The translations under genes and the position numbers were made by a program. From the NCBI GenBank assembly GCA_031259205.1, contig JAIRLS010000215.1, forward strand, positions 1-5,526: a DNA stretch of 5,526 nucleotides, in the 5' to 3' direction. Shown piece by piece: positions 1 through 5,526 of this stretch (the stretch's first letter is position 1; every line of letters starts with the position of its first letter). This DNA is from Bacteroidales bacterium (lineage in GTDB: Bacteria > Bacteroidota > Bacteroidia > Bacteroidales > UBA4181). The notes beneath the pieces are model-generated. The model was given only the letters and a program-made list of their open reading frames with translations. It was not told where the DNA came from and did no database searches.

Positions 1-51
1 TAATCACTAACCACTAATTTTGCTCTTTGACGTATTAGTTTACACGTGAAA

Positions 52-79
52 TTAATTATTAATTGTTAATTATTAATTG
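52..79. repeat. 14-bp perfect tandem repeat in the promoter region
   Basis: The 14-mer TTAATTATTAATTG occurs twice without a gap, at 52-65 and 66-79. It lies directly upstream of the -7 box at 87-94, and the first copy supplies the TTG at 63-65 that fits a Bacteroidota -33 element. Each copy is itself nearly self-complementary. The repeat is seen directly. A regulatory role is inferred; simple slippage in AT-rich DNA would also explain it. Confidence 0.8.
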
Positions 80-94
80 TTTTTCGTATTTTTG
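63..94 (+). promoter_or_regulatory. Bacteroidota-type promoter for the ATPase gene
   Basis: TATTTTTG at 87-94 matches the Bacteroidota primary-sigma -7 consensus TAnnTTTG exactly. A TTG at 63-65 lies 21 nt upstream, within the usual spacing for the -33 element. Transcription would start around 100, leaving a leader of only about a dozen nucleotides before the ATG at 113. No Shine-Dalgarno is present; the leader is A-rich (AAAATTGACAAGTC), as is common in this phylum. Confidence 0.6.
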
Positions 95-112
95 TGGTAA
101 AATTGACAAGTC

Positions 113-1330
113 ATGAAAAGTTTACCCATAGGGACACAGTCTTTTTCGATTTTGCGCAATGCCGGTTATCTGTACGTCGATAAGACCAGCCACATTCACC
201 GGATGATTACCTCCGGAAGGATATATTTTCTTTCCCGTCCTCGACGGTTTGGAAAATCGTTGCTGGTAAGTACGCTGGAGGAGATTTTCAAAGGCAATAA
301 AGCCTTGTTTGAAGGGCTTTATATCTGTGACCACTGGGACTGGACGCAACAGCATCCCATACTCAGGCTGGATTTCGGGGGGATGGGATATTCTACACCC
401 GAAGAGCTGCACATCTCGTTGCACAGTTTCGTGGAACGAATGGCAAGGTCTCACCAGTTGTCATTGGCGGAAAAAACGTTGCCGGATAAATTCAGGGAAC
501 TGATCGAAAAGTTGCATCAGTCCACCGGCCATCAGGTAGTGGTGCTGGTGGACGAATACGACAAGCCGATCATCGATCATCTGACTGATTTGGCGACGGC
601 CGAAGCCATCCGCAAAATCCTTCACGATTTCTATCAGGTGTTGAAAGCGGCAGACGAGCATCTGCGCTTTGTTTTCCTGACAGGCGTGTCCAAATTTTCG
701 AAGGTGTCCATCTTTTCAGGGTTGAACAGTCCGGACGACATCACCATGGACGCCCGTTTTTCGACCATCTGCGGCTATACGCAGGAGGAGTTGGAATCGA
801 ATTTCGAAGCGCATATTCAGGCCATGATGGCCTGCCGGCAAGTGACCCGCGATGCATTGCTGGCTTCTATCCGGTATTGGTACAATGGTTATTCGTGGGA
901 CGGAGTGACCTCCGTCTATAATCCGTTCTCCACCCTGTTGCTTTTTTCCAAACAGGAGATAGGGGATTACTGGTTTGCCTCCGGTACGCCCACCTTTCTG
1001 GTGAAGCTCGTCAAGGAACGCAATGATGTCCGGTTGTTGACGGATCCCGTGCAGGTGCAGGGATCGGGGTTCGACAAGTTCGACATACAAACCTTAGACA
1101 CCAAGTTGCTGCTGTTCCAGACAGGCTACCTGACGGTGAAGCAGGTCGAGAAAGAGCCTTTCGGCGATGGGCTGTCATACACGCTGGGCATTCCGAACGA
1201 AGAGGTGCGCCGGGCGCTAATGGAACATCTGGTAGGCGATCATGCGGCAAATCCGCAATCAAGCCTACCACGAGCGTTACGCAGGAGGCCATCGCCGAAT
1301 AGCAAGGCTGGCTGTGGCCTTTGCAGGTAA
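113..1330 (+). CDS. AAA-ATPase-like protein of the PD-(D/E)XK nuclease-fused family, C-terminally damaged
   Basis: This 405-residue protein belongs to the AAA-ATPase-like family (PF09820 type) that normally carries a C-terminal PD-(D/E)XK nuclease module (PF08011 type). The N-terminus MKSLPIGTQSF, followed by YLYVDKT, is typical of the family and supports the start at 113. A Walker A-like RPRRFGKS contains K48 and S49. A Walker B VLVDEYD contains D147 and E148. LTGVSKFSKVS is a sensor-like segment, and the later YWYNGYSWDG and YNPFS motifs are also family hallmarks. Homology runs to about V374 (EVRRALMEHLV) and then stops: the last ~30 residues are low-complexity and unlike the family. The missing nuclease end continues in another frame (about 1236-1373), so the product probably lacks the nuclease. 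Family members reach roughly 500-550 residues. Their cellular role is not well established; they are cytoplasmic and often multicopy in Bacteroidota. The gene has its own promoter and terminator. It may be a pseudogene or a nuclease-less ATPase. Confidence 0.85.
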   Translation: MKSLPIGTQSFSILRNAGYLYVDKTSHIHRMITSGRIYFLSRPRRFGKSLLVSTLEEIFKGNKALFEGLYICDHWDWTQQHPILRLDFGGMGYSTPEELHISLHSFVERMARSHQLSLAEKTLPDKFRELIEKLHQSTGHQVVVLVDEYDKPIIDHLTDLATAEAIRKILHDFYQVLKAADEHLRFVFLTGVSKFSKVSIFSGLNSPDDITMDARFSTICGYTQEELESNFEAHIQAMMACRQVTRDALLASIRYWYNGYSWDGVTSVYNPFSTLLLFSKQEIGDYWFASGTPTFLVKLVKERNDVRLLTDPVQVQGSGFDKFDIQTLDTKLLLFQTGYLTVKQVEKEPFGDGLSYTLGIPNEEVRRALMEHLVGDHAANPQSSLPRALRRRPSPNSKAGCGLCR

Positions 1331-1373
1331 GAAAATTGCCTGCCGAATGGAAGAAATGGGCGACAAGACGTAG
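1236..1373 (+). pseudogene. Out-of-frame C-terminal tail of the PD-(D/E)XK nuclease module
   Basis: In the frame one base further on than the ATPase reading frame, an open stretch encodes MRQIRNQAYHERYAGGHR, then RIARLAVAFAGKKIACRMEE, and ends at TAG (1371-1373). This resembles the end of the nuclease module in intact relatives, which has a QIxxxxYAExY helix followed by a hydrophobic strand of the type LVGVSFD. The frame is closed upstream by a TAG at 1233-1235, so the segment cannot be read from the gene start. The simplest reading is that a deletion not divisible by three joined the ATPase part to the tail near 1235-1241. From memory of the family, about 110 residues are missing, including the D...ExK core. 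The segment overlaps the 3' end of the ATPase reading frame. Confidence 0.7.
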
Positions 1374-1396
1374 AGACGCACCATGGCGTGTCTATG
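1369..1396. repeat. TAGAGACGC palindrome (dispersed-repeat-like hairpin)
   Basis: TAGAGACGC at 1371-1379 pairs with GCGTGTCTA at 1386-1394 around the 6-nt loop ACCATG. There is one central G-G mismatch (1375/1390), and the stem extends outward by a G-T and a C-G pair. Palindromes containing (G)TAGAGACGC are, to my knowledge, frequent intergenic repeats in many bacterial genomes. No U-tract follows, so it is not itself a standard terminator. The TAG that ends the nuclease tail lies inside the left arm. Confidence 0.65.
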
Positions 1397-1403
1397 CTTT
1401 CAC

Positions 1404-1446
1404 AAAGCGTGTAAACCGATTTTCAAAAAGTTTGCACGCTTTTTTT
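1404..1446 (+). terminator. Rho-independent terminator after the ATPase remnant
   Basis: AAAGCGTGTAAAC (1404-1416) pairs with GTTTGCACGCTTT (1430-1442) to form a 13-bp stem with one G-U wobble and a 13-nt loop. A run of T continues to 1446. It lies about 30 nt after the frameshifted tail's stop. It should end transcription from the promoter near 63-94 and isolate the glycoside hydrolase genes downstream. The A-rich loop side gives partial activity on the reverse strand, but no reverse-strand gene is present to need it. Confidence 0.85.
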
Positions 1447-1490
1447 ATGTTCTAAAAAAATATATTAATGGTATTTAAAATCTAATCTAC
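1447..1490 (+). other. AT-rich leader of the glycan-degradation gene pair
   Basis: This 44-nt stretch between the terminator U-tract and the ATG at 1491 is very AT-rich, with AAAAAAATATATTAATGG at its centre. It must hold the translation-initiation region and probably the core promoter of the following gene. No exact TAnnTTTG box was found. TATATTAA (1461-1468) is only a partial match, and the TTTG at 1431-1434, in the terminator stem, is too far upstream for good spacing. There is no Shine-Dalgarno. Confidence 0.4.
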
Positions 1491-3605
1491 ATGTGTAACA
1501 AAATTGTCTTTTTTTTAATAGGTGTCGTTACCGCCGGCATGTTTTCCTCCTGCCACAGGCAGGAGATTACCGGCGTGGTGATCGGCGAAACTGCCGGAGT
1601 GAAAGTAACAGGTATCGGTGTGGAGTTTGATCCGCATTTTTTTTCGCTCAATGTGCCGCGCGGCGCATCGGAAGCGGATTGGAAAACGGTGGAACGGCGT
1701 ATCGCCCAAATGGGAATAGAACGGTTCCGCGTTATGGCCATGTCAAATTGGTTCGAACCGGAAAACGACAACAACAATCCTGCCGTTATCAACCGGAACA
1801 ACCTGACGTTCCAGTCGGAAGAAATGAAATCGTTGTACCGGTTGCTTGATCTGGCACAGGCGAACAACGTTCGTGTTACCGTTGTATTGTGGTCTGTAGA
1901 AAATAGCTTTCAACCCAAAAACGACGAAAAACGTGTAAATTTCGACGAGTGGTGTGAAAGTTTTTCCATTTTGATGCAACACCTGCTCCTTGACAAAAAA
2001 TATACCTGTATCGAAGCCATCACGCCTTTGAACGAACCCAACTCGCAAATTTCCATCGACGATTATATTGTCCTGTGCAAAAAGTTAGACGCGCGCTTCC
2101 GGAAGGACAATATCAGGCAGCGACTGCTGTTTAACCTGTCGGACAACACCTACGATGCGGAGTTTTTGCGGAGATGTACGGAAGAACTCGCCGGTATAGC
2201 CGATTTGTTCAATTCGCACTGTTATGACTTCGGGCCTGCCACCCCCAATTCCGACATGCTCCGGTGGGAAAAGCGGAACAAGGGCTGGACGGATGTTGCC
2301 GGAAAGCCGCATTTTGTGGGCGAGTTCGGCTCCAACCAGATGATCGGCTACACGCGGCAGAAAGACATGGATTCCTTTGAGCGGGGCGTATTCCTGACAA
2401 GGACGACGCTCAATTTCCTGAACGGAGGAGCCACAGGCGTCAGTTACTGGTGCCTTTTTGACCAGTATTACGGAAGTTCTGCCGACGAAGATATGATGCA
2501 ATGCGGCTTGTGGCGCTTTAAAAAAGACAGTTATGTGCGCAACGCCCACATCAGGGACGACTATGCTCCCCGTCCGCAATATTACGCTTACTCCCTGCTG
2601 ACACGCTTTATCCGTTCCGGTGCGGAAATCTATCCGATGGATTTGAAAGACGACTTTATCGCGGGAACGGCCTTCAAGGACGTGGAAAATAAATGGACAT
2701 ACGTAATTGCCAATGCCTCCGGCAGGGATTTGCCGCTTTCCGTGAAAAACGACGCGGATGCGGAATTTGAAGTGTATCGCTATGAAGAAAACGCTTTACC
2801 CGCCGACGACGGCATGATTCCTCCCGCAGGAGAAACGGTTGTCAGCGTTGGCAAACAGCTTGAAGTGCATATTGCCGCCCGGTCGGTAGCCGTTTACCGG
2901 CAAATAAGCCGTCCGGTAAAGCCGGAAGTTCCGGAAGTTGAAATGGTGTTTGTGAAAGGCGGCAACTTCTCCATGGGCGGCGGCGCCGAACAGGGGAAAG
3001 ACGCTTACGCCGATGAAAAACCGGTTCGCCCGGTGACGCTGAACGATTTCTACATCGGTAAATACGAGATAACCCAGGCGCAATGGCAATCGGTGACGGG
3101 CAATAATCCGTCCCTGTTCAAAGGCGAGCGGTCGCCGGTAGAGCGTGTCACCTGGGAAGAGGTACAGGAATTTATCGAAAAACTGAACGGCAAAACAGGT
3201 AAAAAGTATCGTTTGCCCACTGAGGCGGAATGGGAGTATGCGGCACGCGGCGGCGCTCAAAGCAAAGGATACAGGTACAGCGGCAGCAACAATATAGATG
3301 AAGTGGCATGGTATGGCGATAATTCCGAAGGCAGGACGCATGCCGTGGGGCTGAAAAAAGCCAACGAATTGGGCATTTTTGACATGAGCGGCAATGTATG
3401 CGAATGGTGCGCCGACTGGTATGAATATTACCCGTCTGAAGTGCAAAAAAATCCTCAAGGGCCGGCGTCGGGCTATTACAAAGTACTGCGGGGAGGTAAT
3501 TATTTTGAGATCGCCTCGCAGGAAAGATCCACTTTTCGCTATGGATGCACATTGGGGTTCCGCTGGAAAAACATAGGATTTCGCCTGGTAATGGACGCCG
3601 AATAA
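1491..3605 (+). CDS. Predicted lipoprotein: clan GH-A glycoside hydrolase fused to a C-terminal SUMF1/FGE-like domain
   Basis: This 704-residue protein starts with a lipoprotein signal (MCNKIVFFLIGVVTAGMFSSC, lipobox FSSC, acylated Cys21), so it should sit in the envelope, perhaps on the cell surface. Residues ~35-372 read as a (beta/alpha)8 glycoside hydrolase of clan GH-A. TPLNEPN carries the predicted acid/base E182, VGEFGS the predicted nucleophile E278, SHCYDF has H243 and SYWCLF has W320. The exact family (GH5, GH39 or another) cannot be fixed by eye. Residues ~373-471 resemble the beta-sandwich often following such barrels. After a Pro-rich linker (~472-481), residues ~482-704 form a SUMF1/formylglycine-generating-enzyme fold, with MVFVKGGNFSMG, YRLPTEAEWEYAARGG, GNVCEW and IGFRLV. 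The two catalytic cysteine positions of true FGEs are E673 and E678, so sulfatase activation is unlikely and a structural or binding role is more plausible. The start at 1491 is needed for the signal peptide. The rhamnosidase gene follows after 30 nt. Confidence 0.85.
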   Translation: MCNKIVFFLIGVVTAGMFSSCHRQEITGVVIGETAGVKVTGIGVEFDPHFFSLNVPRGASEADWKTVERRIAQMGIERFRVMAMSNWFEPENDNNNPAVINRNNLTFQSEEMKSLYRLLDLAQANNVRVTVVLWSVENSFQPKNDEKRVNFDEWCESFSILMQHLLLDKKYTCIEAITPLNEPNSQISIDDYIVLCKKLDARFRKDNIRQRLLFNLSDNTYDAEFLRRCTEELAGIADLFNSHCYDFGPATPNSDMLRWEKRNKGWTDVAGKPHFVGEFGSNQMIGYTRQKDMDSFERGVFLTRTTLNFLNGGATGVSYWCLFDQYYGSSADEDMMQCGLWRFKKDSYVRNAHIRDDYAPRPQYYAYSLLTRFIRSGAEIYPMDLKDDFIAGTAFKDVENKWTYVIANASGRDLPLSVKNDADAEFEVYRYEENALPADDGMIPPAGETVVSVGKQLEVHIAARSVAVYRQISRPVKPEVPEVEMVFVKGGNFSMGGGAEQGKDAYADEKPVRPVTLNDFYIGKYEITQAQWQSVTGNNPSLFKGERSPVERVTWEEVQEFIEKLNGKTGKKYRLPTEAEWEYAARGGAQSKGYRYSGSNNIDEVAWYGDNSEGRTHAVGLKKANELGIFDMSGNVCEWCADWYEYYPSEVQKNPQGPASGYYKVLRGGNYFEIASQERSTFRYGCTLGFRWKNIGFRLVMDAE
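2922..2939 (+). repeat. 9-bp tandem repeat in the interdomain linker
   Basis: CCGGAAGTT occurs twice in tandem (2922-2930 and 2931-2939). It encodes the PEV-PEV part of the linker between the glycoside hydrolase/beta-sandwich portion and the SUMF1 domain. The repeat is in register with codons, so copy-number change would lengthen or shorten the linker by three residues without a frameshift. Confidence 0.75.
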
Positions 3606-3611
3606 AATAAA

Positions 3612-3635
3612 AACGCCAAATAAGATAACGCCAAA
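3612..3635 (+). repeat. Direct repeat AACGCCAAA in the intergenic gap before the rhamnosidase
   Basis: AACGCCAAA is present at 3612-3620 and again at 3627-3635, a 15-nt period. The second copy ends immediately before the ATG at 3636. The 30-nt gap has no Shine-Dalgarno, terminator or promoter box, so the A-rich repeat probably forms the ribosome-loading region. The short gap supports co-transcription of the two enzymes. Confidence 0.7.
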
Positions 3636-5526
3636 ATGAAAATTGTAAACTTTTCTTCAAGTGTTTTGTTGGCTGTTTGTGTGATGAATTGCGCTTCACC
3701 CTCTGCCACTGTCTATGACCTTCGTTGCGAAAACCTGACGAACCCTTTGACTGTCGACAGTCATGCTCCCCATCTGAGTTGGAAAACAAGTTTTGGTGAA
3801 ACCGGTGGCAGGCAAACCGCTTACCAGATATTGGCGGCCACCGACAGCGCCTGGTTACAGGAAGGTCGGGCAGACCTGTGCAATACCGGCAAAGTTGCTG
3901 AACCGTCGTCGGTCATGGTGCCGTATCCGGGCAAAGCGTTAAAGGAAAGGACGCTGGTATATTGGCGCGTCCGTGTATGGGACGAAAACGACCGGGTATC
4001 GCCGTGGAGTAAAACGGCTTGTTTCGGCACGCCTCTGCGGGAGGAAGAATTGCGGGAAGCTGCTTACATCGGCTTCCCGAAAAAGGCCGGAAATCCGCAA
4101 AGTCCGCTGCTGCGAAAATCCTTCGAATGGAACGGCGACGACGGCAAGTATTTTTTATACGTCAATTCGCTGGGTTATCACGAAGTTTATTTGAACGGGA
4201 AAAAAACAGGCGAGCAGGTACTTGTCCCGGCCGTTACGCAAATGGACAAGCGGTCGCTGTATCTAACCTATGACGTGAGTCCTTACCTGACCAGGGGAAG
4301 CAACGAGCTTATCATCTGGCTGGGGCAGGGGTGGTACCGTCCGGGATTGCCCGGCGCCGTTTATGAAGGCCCTCTGGTAAAAGCGCGACTGGATCAATAC
4401 CGGCACGGTCAATGGCAGGCATTGTGCCTTACCGATACTTCGTGGCAGGCGGCCGAAAGCGGTTTTTCAAGCATAGGAAGCTGGCAATGGCAGCAATTTG
4501 GCGGCGAGCGGGTGGACGCCTCGGCCGTGCCTGCGGACATGAGCGTTTTCGCTCTGAATCAACTGGAATGGCACCCTGCCGTGGCTGTTCAAGTGCCGGA
4601 ACATACCCTGTCGCCGCAAATGGCGGAAAGCAACTTCATTACTGATACTTTCAAGCCTTCCAACATCCGGCAACTTCGCGACAGCGTATGGCTTGCGGAT
4701 ATGGGCAAAAACCTGACGGGATGGGCGAAAATCAGGTTCGCAGGCTTACAGAAGGGACAGGAGGTAACCATGGAATACAGCGATCAATTGGATGAAAACG
4801 GAACGATAGTAGATCAGGCGCAGAAAGACATCTACATCGCGTCGGGCGCGGAAGAGGAGTTTTTCTGCAACAGGTTTGCTTACCACGGTTTTCAATACGT
4901 CAGGATATCCGGAGCAGCCGCCCTCTCTCCGGACGATGTTACGGCCTGCCTGATCCGCACCGGGTTCGGCACTCCGTCGTCGTTCCGGTGTTCCGACGAT
5001 GACCTTAACGCGATCCACGACATGATACAATATACGCTTCAATGCCTGAGCCTGGGCGGAATCATTGTCGATTGCCCCCATTTGGAACGATTGGGATACG
5101 GAGGAGACGGCAGCGCTTCCACTGCCGCCGCGCAAACCATGTTTAATCTCTCTCCGCTCTATGCCAACTGGCTGGCGGCATGGGCGGACTGCCAACGGGA
5201 GGACGGCTGGCTGCCTTATGCCGCTCCTTATCCCTACTGGTGCGGAGGAGGCCCCTACTACAGCGGCTTTATGATTACTGCCTCGTGGCAAACATACCTC
5301 AACTACGGGGATACGCGCCTGATCGAAAGATATTATCCTGCCATGCAGCGCTGGTTGGACTATGTGGAAAAATATTCCCCCAAGGGATTTCTCGAACCAT
5401 GGCCGGACAAATGGTATCTCGGCGATTGGGCAGGGCCAGACGGCCTTGACCAAAGCGACAGACGAACGGTTGACCTGGTTAGCAACAGTTTTATCAGTGC
5501 CTGCTACGGAATGATGGAAAAAATCG
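3636..5526 (+). CDS. GH78-type alpha-L-rhamnosidase, predicted lipoprotein, 3' end outside the window
   Basis: The frame stays open from the ATG at 3636 to the window end, giving 630 codons; GH78 enzymes are often near 900 residues, so about a third is probably missing. Such enzymes hydrolyse terminal alpha-L-rhamnose with inversion. The N-terminus MKIVNFSSSVLLAVCVMNC suggests a signal peptide with a loose lipobox (VMNC, Cys19); type I cleavage is an alternative. Predicted layout: an Ig-like domain ~26-131 (YDLRCENLTNPL to WRVRVWDEN), a rhamnosidase N-type jelly roll ~155-325, a second beta domain ~335-430 ending in FAYHGFQYVR (414-423), then the (alpha/alpha)6 catalytic barrel from ~450. DCPHLERLGYGGDG places D479, E484 and D491 with the spacing of the catalytic motif; E484 is the predicted general acid. 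QREDGWLP (520-527) and GDW (596-598) are also family-like. The catalytic base should lie beyond the window. The gene is probably co-transcribed with the upstream lipoprotein gene. Rhamnosidase assignment is strong; linkage specificity is unknown. Confidence 0.92.
   Translation, partial: MKIVNFSSSVLLAVCVMNCASPSATVYDLRCENLTNPLTVDSHAPHLSWKTSFGETGGRQTAYQILAATDSAWLQEGRADLCNTGKVAEPSSVMVPYPGKALKERTLVYWRVRVWDENDRVSPWSKTACFGTPLREEELREAAYIGFPKKAGNPQSPLLRKSFEWNGDDGKYFLYVNSLGYHEVYLNGKKTGEQVLVPAVTQMDKRSLYLTYDVSPYLTRGSNELIIWLGQGWYRPGLPGAVYEGPLVKARLDQYRHGQWQALCLTDTSWQAAESGFSSIGSWQWQQFGGERVDASAVPADMSVFALNQLEWHPAVAVQVPEHTLSPQMAESNFITDTFKPSNIRQLRDSVWLADMGKNLTGWAKIRFAGLQKGQEVTMEYSDQLDENGTIVDQAQKDIYIASGAEEEFFCNRFAYHGFQYVRISGAAALSPDDVTACLIRTGFGTPSSFRCSDDDLNAIHDMIQYTLQCLSLGGIIVDCPHLERLGYGGDGSASTAAAQTMFNLSPLYANWLAAWADCQREDGWLPYAAPYPYWCGGGPYYSGFMITASWQTYLNYGDTRLIERYYPAMQRWLDYVEKYSPKGFLEPWPDKWYLGDWAGPDGLDQSDRRTVDLVSNSFISACYGMMEKI

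Noticed and set aside
1..18. CACTAA direct repeat (5-10 and 12-17) as a possible att site or repeat array
   Set aside because: It has only two short copies at the window edge in AT-rich DNA, with no mobile-element gene beside it.
1242..1373. Independent small gene starting at the ATG at 1242
   Set aside because: The translation matches the end of the nuclease module of the upstream family, and there is no separate initiation signal; it is better explained as a remnant after a deletion.
1431..1468. Promoter for the glycoside hydrolase gene (TTTG at 1431 and TATATTAA at 1461)
   Set aside because: The -7 match is poor and the spacer of about 26 nt is too long; the TTTG is part of the terminator stem.
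2796..3458. Long reverse-strand open frame (220 codons) under the SUMF1 domain
   Set aside because: It lies opposite a strongly supported coding region. Its translation has no recognisable motif and there is no promoter for it; it is a by-product of codon use on the + strand.
2941..3605. Functional formylglycine-generating enzyme that would activate a sulfatase
   Set aside because: Both catalytic cysteine positions are glutamate, and no sulfatase is in the window.
3172..3789. Reverse-strand open frame spanning the gap between the two hydrolase genes
   Set aside because: It covers the end of one real gene and the start of another, with a Cys/Arg-rich meaningless translation.
4746..5453. Long reverse-strand open frame (235 codons) under the rhamnosidase
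   Set aside because: The + strand here carries the conserved GH78 catalytic motif, and the reverse translation resembles no known family.

Overview
The window looks like chromosomal DNA from a member of the Bacteroidota, most likely Bacteroidales. The reasons are: an exact Bacteroidota-type -7 promoter box (TAnnTTTG) ahead of the first gene; start codons preceded by A-rich sequence rather than a Shine-Dalgarno; two probable lipoprotein glycoside hydrolases in tandem, as in polysaccharide-utilization loci; and an AAA-ATPase-like/PD-(D/E)XK protein of a type that is abundant in this phylum. Genus or species cannot be assigned. All real genes are on the + strand.

Region 1 (1-1373). An AT-rich promoter region with a 14-bp tandem repeat leads into an AAA-ATPase-like gene (113-1330). 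Its ATPase and middle parts look intact. The C-terminal PD-(D/E)XK nuclease core is missing, and the last ~43 codons of the nuclease module persist in another frame (about 1236-1373). The gene therefore seems to be an internally deleted, frameshifted remnant.

Region 2 (1369-1490). A palindrome of the TAGAGACGC type is followed by a strong intrinsic terminator (1404-1446) and an AT-rich leader. This separates the ATPase remnant from the following genes.

Region 3 (1491-5526). Two genes lie 30 nt apart and probably form an operon. The first (1491-3605) encodes a predicted lipoprotein that fuses a clan GH-A glycoside hydrolase, a beta-sandwich and a C-terminal formylglycine-generating-enzyme-like (SUMF1) domain. 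In the SUMF1 domain both catalytic cysteine positions are glutamate. The second (3636 to beyond the window end) encodes a GH78-type alpha-L-rhamnosidase with a lipoprotein-like signal; 630 codons are visible. Together they suggest breakdown of a rhamnose-containing glycan at the cell envelope: the rhamnosidase would remove terminal rhamnose and the GH-A enzyme would cleave another linkage. No SusC/SusD pair, regulator or sulfatase is in view, so the substrate remains unknown.

The most interesting items are the GH/SUMF1 fusion with a catalytically dead-looking SUMF1 domain, the nuclease-core deletion in the ATPase gene, and the palindromic intergenic element. No RNA gene, CRISPR array or insertion sequence was found.
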